DNA from: an uncultured Eubacteriales bacterium
GTDB taxonomy: Bacteria; Bacillota; Clostridia; Oscillospirales; Oscillospiraceae
Length of the DNA: 7,143 bases
Assembly: GCA_900556535.1 (NCBI GenBank)
Contig: USPI01000072.1
Location: 1-7,143 of the forward strand
Direction of reading: 5' to 3'
This document shows, one piece after another, positions 1 to 4,293 of the stretch. Within the stretch, counting starts at the first letter, position 1. Each line of letters opens with the position of its first letter. Both the position numbers and the translations under genes were made by a program. The notes beneath the pieces are model-generated. The model was not told where the DNA came from. It ran no database searches and saw nothing but the letters and a program-made list of their open reading frames with translations.

Positions 1-13
1 ACAATATACTGCA

Positions 14-42
14 TTGCGTAAAGGGCAATAATATGCTAAAAT
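14..42 (+). promoter_or_regulatory. Putative extended -10 promoter upstream of the ftsW/rodA-type gene
   Basis: TTGCGT at 14-19 and TAAAAT at 37-42 are separated by 17 bases. A TG dinucleotide at 34-35 sits one base before the -10 box, which is the extended -10 arrangement. Transcription would start near 49 and run into the cell-wall gene. The AT-rich sequence ends at about base 85, where the GC-rich coding sequence starts, so the promoter may not be native to that gene. No ribosome binding site with a matching ATG/GTG/TTG start follows it in the coding frame. Confidence 0.5.
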
Positions 43-164
43 GTAGCTTGTCGAATCATGAATATTTGTAAGATAAAGCATTTTGAAGGGCGGCGGCGAA
101 GATCAGCAGAACATCGGACAAAATTAAAGACTTTTTCAAACGGGCGGATATATTCCTGCTCGTC

Positions 165-1331
165 ATGTGCGCTATATGTACCGTTTTCGGTATCATCATG
201 ATATACAGCATGACCAAAAACTACGGCTGGACGAAATACGTCGTCGTTCAGGGCTTTGCAATGCTTCTCGGCATAGCGGCGTTTGTCGGCTTCACCGTAA
301 TTGACCCCGACCTTATCGCCGCGAACTGGAAGCCGCTGACGATATTTAACGTTCTGTTCATCGTGGGACTGCTGTTTTTTGGCAAGGGCGACGAGGTCGG
401 CTCGCGCGCATGGTACCGCTTTTTCGGCATCGGCGTTCAGCCCTCGGAGATAGTCAAGGTCATATTTATTGTACTCTTGGCAAAACAGATGTCACGATAC
501 AAGGAGCAGCACAGGCTCAACAAATTTCCGAGCCTTATGAAGCTCGCAGCTCATTTTGTGCTGTATTTCGGACTTATAACCGTTATCCCGAACGATCTCG
601 GCAGTGCGCTCATCTTCCTCGCCATCTTCCTCGTCATGCTCGTTTGTGCAGACGTCAAATGGTACTGGATGGGGCTCGGCGCGGCGGGTGTCGCGGCGTT
701 TATCCCCCTGGCATGGAACTACGTTCTGCACGATTATCAGAAAAATCGCATACTCGCGCCGTATATTCCGGACATTGTTGACCCCACGGGTCAGGGCATC
801 ACATGGCAGATGCATCTGTGTCAGGACGCGCTTGCGTCGGGGCGCTGGACGGGCGTCGGCTTCGGTCAGGGCAGCTTCGCACAGAGCAGCTATAACGCGC
901 GCCACACGGACTGTATCTTCGCCTCCATCGGCGAGGAACTGGGCATTGTTGCCGGCGTATTTATCATCGTGCTTCTGAGCATCATTATCATCCGCTGCTG
1001 CGTCATCGGGCTGCGCTCGGGCAGCAGCTTCGGTATGCTCATCTGCTTCGGCGTTGCGACGGCGCTTGCGTTCCAGACGTTTATCAATATCGGAATGTGC
1101 ATCGGCATCACGCCCGTTATCGGCATCACGCTCCCCTTCGTCAGCTACGGCGGCTCCTCGATAGTCGCAATGTACGCGGCCGTCGGTCTCGTTTCGGGCG
1201 TTAAATACCGGCCGAAGCCAAAGCAAAACTTCGTTCAGTACACCGGCATGGTCGAGGAGGGCGAGCGCCCCGCACCAAGAATGCCGAGAATAAAAACCCC
1301 GCCCCGCTTCGGCCGCAAAAACAAAGCATAA
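165..1331 (+). CDS. FtsW/RodA/SpoVE-family peptidoglycan glycosyltransferase (5' end irregular)
   Basis: This is a polytopic SEDS-family membrane protein that polymerises lipid II into glycan strands during cell elongation, division or sporulation. From the ATG at 165 it has 388 residues. Family motifs are clear: NDLGSA near residue 143, DPTGQG near 206, the loop motif HTDCIFASIGEELG at 247-260 with the presumed catalytic Asp at 249, and ITPVIGITLPFVSYGGSS at 315-332. A basic, proline-rich cytoplasmic tail follows from about 347. The start is uncertain. The frame is open upstream to a TGA at 84-86, and the extra codons encode a plausible native N-terminus (KIKDFFKRADIFLL before Val-Met at 165), typical of the family. 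That stretch has no ATG, GTG or TTG, so 165 would begin inside the first membrane segment. The gene was probably cut at its 5' end near 87-100. RodA, FtsW and SpoVE cannot be told apart here because no mre, fts or spore gene lies nearby. Confidence 0.92.
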   Translation: MCAICTVFGIIMIYSMTKNYGWTKYVVVQGFAMLLGIAAFVGFTVIDPDLIAANWKPLTIFNVLFIVGLLFFGKGDEVGSRAWYRFFGIGVQPSEIVKVIFIVLLAKQMSRYKEQHRLNKFPSLMKLAAHFVLYFGLITVIPNDLGSALIFLAIFLVMLVCADVKWYWMGLGAAGVAAFIPLAWNYVLHDYQKNRILAPYIPDIVDPTGQGITWQMHLCQDALASGRWTGVGFGQGSFAQSSYNARHTDCIFASIGEELGIVAGVFIIVLLSIIIIRCCVIGLRSGSSFGMLICFGVATALAFQTFINIGMCIGITPVIGITLPFVSYGGSSIVAMYAAVGLVSGVKYRPKPKQNFVQYTGMVEEGERPAPRMPRIKTPPRFGRKNKA

Positions 1332-1337
1332 GAACAC

Positions 1338-1353
1338 AAAAAAGGCACCGCTC
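1338..1353 (+). other. Half of a rho-independent terminator after the ftsW/rodA-type gene
   Basis: Six bases after the TAA stop there is an A-run followed by GGCACCGCTC, which looks like the ascending arm of a bidirectional terminator (A-run, GC-rich arm, loop, complementary arm, T-run). No complementary GAGCGGTGCC-like arm or T-run follows in the next 100 bases. The sequence instead turns AT-rich (from about 1356). I read this as a terminator cut by a junction near 1354; this is inference. Confidence 0.35.
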
Positions 1354-1428
1354 AGAAGATGCTAATTAGGGATATGCAAAAAACATATTTTTAACTGGCA
1401 TTCTTCAAGCGGGTTGCAAAAGAATAAT

Positions 1429-1464
1429 GACCATATCGGGCTTCGTGCCTGGTATGGTCGTTTT
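1429..1464. terminator. Strong bidirectional rho-independent terminator
   Basis: Arms at 1429-1441 and 1447-1459 pair over 13 base pairs with two G-T wobbles around a TTCGT loop. On the plus strand the stem is followed by GTTTT; on the minus strand it is followed by a T-rich ATTATTCTTTT tail. It lies 8 bases beyond the stop of the minus-strand fragment ending at 1467, so it most likely belongs to that gene. It would also stop read-through from the plus-strand cell-wall gene. Confidence 0.8.
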
Positions 1465-1466
1465 CT

Positions 1467-1658
1467 CTATTGTTGAATATCCAATTTATACTCGTTGTTA
1501 AGCGACTTCAAGTATAAAAAGTCTCCGATGCATCCGTTTAAGCGCCGATGACTAATAATCCGTTGTTCTAATCTCCGCCAATCCTCATTTTCAACCGTAC
1601 AAGTGCAAAGCCGAAATCTGGCAATTTCCAGTACTATATTTACGCTGAAATAATTATG
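1467..1658 (-). pseudogene. C-terminal fragment of an unrecognised protein
   Basis: On the minus strand, 63 codons plus a TAG stop encode a compositionally normal, protein-like sequence, ending in NGCIGDFLYLKSLNNEY and a short tail. It has aromatic residues, charged helical stretches and a CTC cysteine pair, unlike a random shadow frame. A strong terminator follows directly. The frame stays open through the ProC fragment up to 2195, but there the protein is only the shadow of proC. An ATG at 1674-1676 would give 69 residues, but it has no ribosome binding site and overlaps the conserved PNINA motif of ProC, so I think the true N-terminus is missing. I do not recognise the family. Confidence 0.45.
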
Positions 1659-1659
1659 A

Positions 1660-2121
1660 CGTATAACGCCTAACATAAACGCCAAAGTCAAAGCCTCCGT
1701 AACGGCGATATGCGGCGGCAAGGCGGCAACGAGCGCACATATAAAAACCGCCGACGCGATATTCTCGTCGGTCGGCAAGGTGTACCATATAGATGAAGAC
1801 CTGTTTCCGGCATTCGGAGCTCTCGGCGGGGCATCGGGCGCGTTTGTTTTGATGTACATTGACGCTCTGGCGGAGGCGGGTGTCCGCGCGGGATTTGCAA
1901 GACCGATCGCCGAGGAGATCGCCACCGCGACGGTTATGGGCAGCGGCGCGCTTGCTATGAACAGCTCCGAGCACCCAATCGCACTCATGAACGCGGTGTG
2001 CTCCCCCGGCGGCACGACCATCGAGGGCGTGTGCAAGCTGCGTGAGCTCGACTTCGACACCGCCGTGCAGCAGGCGCTCCAGGCGATAATCGACAAGGAC
2101 TTCTTTTTGGAGACGAACTGA
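1660..2121 (+). pseudogene. proC: Pyrroline-5-carboxylate reductase, C-terminal part only
   Basis: ProC reduces 1-pyrroline-5-carboxylate to proline with NAD(P)H in the last step of proline synthesis. The frame opens directly after a TGA at 1657-1659 and enters the family at the motif usually written VRVMPN, here RITPNINA (1660-1683). It continues for 153 residues to the TGA at 2119. The all-alpha dimerisation domain is complete, with GALGGASGAFV, SSEHPIALMNAVCSPGGTT (the P5CR signature) and the C-terminal helix. The N-terminal Rossmann half, about 110-120 of a usual 265 or so residues, is absent. Bases upstream of 1660 encode nothing like it in any forward frame. A GTG at 1780 could start a 113-residue product, but it lies inside the conserved core with no Shine-Dalgarno, so a working enzyme is unlikely. 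Codon use matches the flanking GC-rich genes. Confidence 0.87.
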
Positions 2122-2180
2122 CGCGCCTGCCAGTACGGTTGTTGCGCCATCCCGACCGGTGATTGCCGACGAAACAATAA

Positions 2181-2210
2181 AAAACGGTCGACCATTGGTC
2201 GCCCCTACAG
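2181..2210. repeat. Short palindromic intergenic element (GGTCGCCCC type)
   Basis: CGACCA at 2189-2194 and TGGTCG at 2196-2201 form a near-perfect palindrome around a single T, followed by CCCCTACAG. From memory, GACCATTGGTCGCCCCTAC-like elements recur between genes in Oscillospiraceae-type genomes. Only one copy lies in this window, so calling it a dispersed repeat rests on that recollection. Confidence 0.4.
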
Positions 2211-2310
2211 TATTGCCTGTACTTCCGACAATGATTGCATTTTAACGATTTTTTCCGCAGTGCATTACCGTGACAGCGCAGCTAAACTAACTGCCGGTGT
2301 CGGCCGCGTA

Positions 2311-2360
2311 TTGTCCCTCGCGGTGACAGCTCTCTTTACGCAAGGGAGCCAATGGGTGCG
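2311..2360. repeat. Degenerate copy of a dispersed hairpin repeat (CAAGGGAGC type)
   Basis: Arms GCTCTCTT (2329-2336) and AAGGGAGC (2342-2349) pair over 8 bases with one wobble around a TACGC loop. They are flanked by TTGTCCCTCGCGGTGACA on the left and CAATGGGTGCGTC on the right. This order of blocks resembles a widespread intergenic repeat of Clostridia in which a CCCTC..GTGACAGCTCCCTT..AAGGGAGC core recurs. There is no second copy here. The call rests on the hairpin and on recollection of that repeat. Confidence 0.45.
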
Positions 2361-2415
2361 TCAATGTGCCTCTGAAAAAATAGCTTAACAGTCACTTAAT
2401 ACCAACGCTAAATAA

Positions 2416-2445
2416 TTGACAAAGTGTATAGTTTCATGATATAAA
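2416..2445 (+). promoter_or_regulatory. Strong sigma-A-type extended -10 promoter
   Basis: A consensus TTGACA at 2416-2421 and TATAAA at 2440-2445 are separated by 18 bases. TG at 2437-2438 provides the extended -10. Transcription would start near 2451, which is already inside the oxidoreductase fragment and leaves no room for a leader, ribosome binding site and start codon. The promoter was therefore probably built for a different downstream gene. Confidence 0.65.
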
Positions 2446-2448
2446 CTA
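2427..2448. promoter_or_regulatory. Operator-like inverted repeat overlapping the -10 box
   Basis: ATAGTTT at 2427-2433 and AAACTAT at 2442-2448 are perfect inverted 7-base arms separated by 8 bases. They overlap the spacer and -10 box of the promoter. The 22-base length and position suit an operator for a dimeric winged-helix repressor such as a MarR-type protein. No such regulator is in the window, so this assignment is inference. Confidence 0.4.
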
Positions 2449-3582
2449 TTGATAGAGGACATAGGCGTAAAGTTCAAGACCGGCGTTGAGGTCGGCAAGG
2501 ACATCACCCTCGATAAGCTGCGTTCTCAGGGCTTCAAGGCATTCTACCTTGCAGTCGGCGCATCCAAGGGCACCAAGGTCGGCTGCCCCGGCGACGATCT
2601 GCCCGGCGTATTCACCGGACTTGACTTCCTGCGCGAGGTCAACCTCGGCGAGAAGCCCGCAATCGGCAAGTCCGTTGCGGTCATCGGCGGCGGTAACGTT
2701 GCCATCGACGTTGCACGCGCAGCAGTCCGCCTCGGCGCAAAGACCACCGTCATCTACCGCCGCAGCCGCGACGAGATGCCCGCAGCGGCGGACGAGGTCG
2801 AGGAAGCCATCGCAGAGGGCGTGAAGTTCATGTTCCTCGCAGCTCCCGTCGAGATCACCGGCGAGGGCAAGGCAGAGAGCATCAAGGTCGAGATCATGGA
2901 GCTCAACGAGCAGAAGAAGCCCGTCGGCACCGGCAAGTTCGAGACCATCGCAGTTTCCGCAGTCATCTCCGCCATCGGCCAGAAGATCGACCTCGGCGGC
3001 ATCGCAAGCTTCGATACCGGCGTTAAGGGCGAGGTCAAGGTTTCCATGCCCAGCTGGCAGACCAGCGTTTCCGACGTGTTCGCAGGCGGCGACGTCGTCA
3101 CCGGCCCGAAGTTCGCAATCGACGCTATCGCGGCAGGCAAAGAGGGCGCGGTCTCCATCCACCGCTATGTACATCCCGGTCAGTCTCAGGTCATCGGCCG
3201 TGACAGACGCGACTATAAGGCAATGAACACCGCCACCGCAGGCGTTTCCGTTGCAGGCATCGACACCGCTCCCAGACAGCACGCCGCCGACGGCTCTGCC
3301 AAGGAAGCAAAGAAGACCTTCAAGGATCTGCGCGGCACCTTCACCGAGGAACAGATGAAGATCGAGACCTCCCGCTGCCTCGGCTGCGGCGCGGCTGTCG
3401 TTGACGAGAGCCTGTGCGTAGGCTGCGGCATATGCACCACCAAGTGCAAGTTCGACGCCATTACCCTTGAGAAGGTCACCGATTACGTCGGCGAGCCGTA
3501 CTTCAAGGCTCTGCTCGGCGCAGCAGGAAATGCTCCCGCCGCCGTTGCCAAGTTCGTCACCAAGAAGATCGCAAGAAAGTAA
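2449..3582 (+). CDS. FAD-dependent GltD-like NAD(P)H oxidoreductase with C-terminal [4Fe-4S] motif, 5'-truncated
   Basis: This is the C-terminal part of a glutamate-synthase-small-subunit-like flavoprotein that moves electrons between NAD(P)H, FAD and Fe-S centres. Counting from the TTG at 2449 (377 residues), it has FKTGVEVGKD at 9-18, the NAD(P)-binding Rossmann motif VIGGGNVA at 78-85 with YRRSRDEMP, ISAIGQ at 173-178, and the FAD-binding FAGGDVVTGP at 211-220 followed by AIDAIAAGKE. The C-terminal cluster has cysteines 310, 313, 323, 326, 329 and 333, including CVGCGICTTKC, a ferredoxin-type [4Fe-4S] site. The N-terminal FAD-binding part (first GxGxxG) and anything before it are missing. 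The frame is closed by a TGA at 2437-2439, with foreign-looking AT-rich DNA before 2446. The TTG at 2449 has no Shine-Dalgarno and is probably not a real start. hypA follows 9 bases downstream, an arrangement I recall for related Clostridia. The natural electron partner cannot be told from the sequence. Confidence 0.88.
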   Translation: MIEDIGVKFKTGVEVGKDITLDKLRSQGFKAFYLAVGASKGTKVGCPGDDLPGVFTGLDFLREVNLGEKPAIGKSVAVIGGGNVAIDVARAAVRLGAKTTVIYRRSRDEMPAAADEVEEAIAEGVKFMFLAAPVEITGEGKAESIKVEIMELNEQKKPVGTGKFETIAVSAVISAIGQKIDLGGIASFDTGVKGEVKVSMPSWQTSVSDVFAGGDVVTGPKFAIDAIAAGKEGAVSIHRYVHPGQSQVIGRDRRDYKAMNTATAGVSVAGIDTAPRQHAADGSAKEAKKTFKDLRGTFTEEQMKIETSRCLGCGAAVVDESLCVGCGICTTKCKFDAITLEKVTDYVGEPYFKALLGAAGNAPAAVAKFVTKKIARK

Positions 3583-3586
3583 GGAG
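3581..3586 (+). promoter_or_regulatory. Ribosome binding site of hypA
   Basis: AAGGAG overlaps the last two bases of the upstream TAA stop and lies five bases before the ATG at 3592. This fixes the hypA start and suggests translational coupling with the oxidoreductase gene. Confidence 0.85.
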
Positions 3587-3591
3587 CCGCC

Positions 3592-3939
3592 ATGCACGAG
3601 ATCGGAGTCGTCCGCTCAATGGTCAAAACCATAACCGATTTTGCCGAGCAAAACGACATTAAAGAGGTCGCGGAGATCGTTCTGGACATCGGCGAGCTGT
3701 CGCTGGTCATCCCCAAGTACGTCGAGGAGATTTACCCCGTCGTCGTTGAGGACACATGGCTCAAGGACGCAAAGCTCGTTATAAACATCATCCCCGGCCT
3801 TGCCGAGTGCGACGAGTGCAACGAGGTTTTCAATGTGATCGAGCACGAAGGCTACTGCCCCAACTGCGGCAGCTTTGAAAAAACCGTTCTTTCGGGTAAG
3901 GACTTCCTGATCCGCGAGATACGCATCCCCGAGGACTGA
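3592..3939 (+). CDS. hypA: Hydrogenase maturation nickel metallochaperone HypA
   Basis: HypA delivers nickel to the large subunit of [NiFe] hydrogenase, usually with the GTPase HypB, in the cytoplasm. The protein has the normal family length of 115 residues. It starts with the diagnostic MHE, whose His2 is the nickel ligand. It has the zinc-site cysteine pairs CDEC (73 and 76) and CPNC (89 and 92), and conserved blocks near VLDIGELS (30-37) and GKDFLIREI (102-110). The ATG at 3592 is supported by AAGGAG at 3581-3586, five bases upstream and overlapping the stop of the preceding oxidoreductase gene. The two genes are thus an operon with coupled translation likely. A strong terminator follows 25 bases after the stop. 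No hypB or hydrogenase structural gene is in the window, so HypA here could serve a distant hydrogenase or have been kept with the redox enzyme. Confidence 0.96.
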   Translation: MHEIGVVRSMVKTITDFAEQNDIKEVAEIVLDIGELSLVIPKYVEEIYPVVVEDTWLKDAKLVINIIPGLAECDECNEVFNVIEHEGYCPNCGSFEKTVLSGKDFLIREIRIPED

Positions 3940-3964
3940 AAAGTCCTTAAGCAAAAATGATATG

Positions 3965-3995
3965 ACCCCCGAGGCCTCGTGCTTCGGGGGTTTTT
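3965..3995 (+). terminator. Rho-independent terminator after hypA
   Basis: Arms 3965-3975 and 3981-3991 (ACCCCCGA outer part) pair over 11 base pairs with one wobble around a CTCGT loop, followed directly by a T-run to 3995. It closes the oxidoreductase-hypA operon. Confidence 0.9.
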
Positions 3996-4014
3996 CGTGC
4001 GTAAAAAACCGGTG

Positions 4015-4052
4015 CAGCGTGTCAAAAAAGTCTATGACTTTTTTGCACGCTG
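4015..4052. repeat. Long palindrome, 17-bp stem with a single bulge
   Basis: CAGCGTG (4015-4021) pairs with CACGCTG (4046-4052), and CAAAAAAGTC (4023-4032) pairs with GACTTTTTTG (4036-4045). This leaves a TAT loop and one unpaired T at 4022. The stem is perfect apart from that bulge. It is symmetrical, has no external T-run of its own, and is the first of three consecutive hairpins, which suggests a palindromic repeat unit rather than a simple terminator. Confidence 0.7.
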
Positions 4053-4064
4053 AAACAATGCCAC

Positions 4065-4096
4065 ATTTTTTGTGAAGCTTACGCTTCACGAAAAAT
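4065..4096. repeat. Palindrome with 14-bp stem (terminator-like on both strands)
   Basis: Arms 4065-4078 and 4083-4096 (ATTTTT then GTGAAGC, mirrored) pair over 14 positions with one T-G wobble around a TTAC loop. The outer A/T runs make it able to act as a terminator in either direction. It lies 12 bases after the previous palindrome. Confidence 0.7.
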
Positions 4097-4110
4097 CTCG
4101 CTTCGCTCGT

Positions 4111-4139
4111 CAAAAAGCCTGATAGCTCAGGCGTTTTTG
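4111..4139. repeat. Third palindrome: GCCTGA/TCAGGC core with A/T-run flanks
   Basis: CAAAAA (4111-4116) pairs with TTTTTG (4134-4139), and GCCTGA (4117-4122) pairs with TCAGGC (4127-4132), around a TAGC loop with G4133 unpaired. An A-run on one side and a T-run on the other give a bidirectional terminator shape. It is separated from the previous palindrome by a CTCGCTTCGCTCG stretch. Confidence 0.7.
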
Positions 4140-4233
4140 ATGGCTATAATCTGATTTCGAGCGGGCCTTGCCCCTCGAGCTCCCCGCTGCGCGGTTATTT
4201 TTCCTCGGCAGCATAGGTTTTTGACAGTATGAA

Positions 4234-4260
4234 ACCGGCGCAGCATTACGCTGCGCCGGT
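4234..4260 (-). terminator. Hairpin terminator of the SLH phosphoesterase gene
   Basis: ACCGGCGCAGC (4234-4244) and its exact complement (4250-4260) form an 11-bp perfect stem with a 5-base loop, 33 bases beyond the stop at 4294. On the minus strand the following bases are TTTCATACTG, a weak T-tract. Termination is likely in this direction because the plus-strand side has no T-run. Confidence 0.65.
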
Positions 4261-4293
4261 CTGCTTGGGATTGAGTTAGGATTGAGCTTTTGC

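Larger units (their letters stand above)
2122..2448. other. Gene-free spacer between proC remnant and oxidoreductase fragment
   Basis: These 327 bases hold no coding frame I can support on either strand. They contain the two hairpin-type repeat units (2181-2210, 2311-2360) and, at the right end from about 2380, an AT-rich stretch with a promoter. There is no clear terminator for the proC remnant. The composition changes from mixed to AT-rich near 2370, then to GC-rich coding sequence at about 2450. Confidence 0.6.
3940..4293. other. Convergent intergenic region with hairpin cluster
   Basis: This 354-base region separates the plus-strand hypA operon from the convergent minus-strand phosphoesterase gene. 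It contains the hypA terminator, three successive palindromes (4015-4139), a featureless stretch at 4140-4230, and the terminator of the phosphoesterase gene. I see no credible gene; a minus-strand frame at 4110-4346 is Ser/Arg/Lys-rich and crosses the hairpins. Confidence 0.6.

Noticed and set aside
58..200. ATG at 58 as start of a protein reading into the cell-wall gene
   Set aside because: It is in a different frame (+1) from the polymerase, gives an Arg-rich sequence that stops soon after, and has no ribosome binding site.
492..1337. 281-codon minus-strand frame over the cell-wall polymerase gene
   Set aside because: It is a shadow frame, Ala/Arg/Asp-rich, with no Shine-Dalgarno, opposite a well-recognised membrane protein.
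1332..2448. Insertion sequence or transposon to explain the breaks
   Set aside because: I found no transposase-like frame, no paired terminal inverted repeats and no target-site duplication around any junction.
2446..3597. 383-codon open frame on the minus strand over the oxidoreductase
   Set aside because: The composition is Ala/Gly/Leu/Cys/Asp-rich without motifs, whereas the plus strand has clear NAD(P), FAD and Fe-S motifs.
4015..4139. CRISPR array
   Set aside because: The three hairpins differ in sequence and are not direct repeats with regular spacers.
4221..4249. TTGACA at 4221-4226 as a plus-strand promoter
   Set aside because: The only -10 candidate at proper spacing (CATTAC) matches poorly and falls in the terminator hairpin, with no plus-strand gene behind it.
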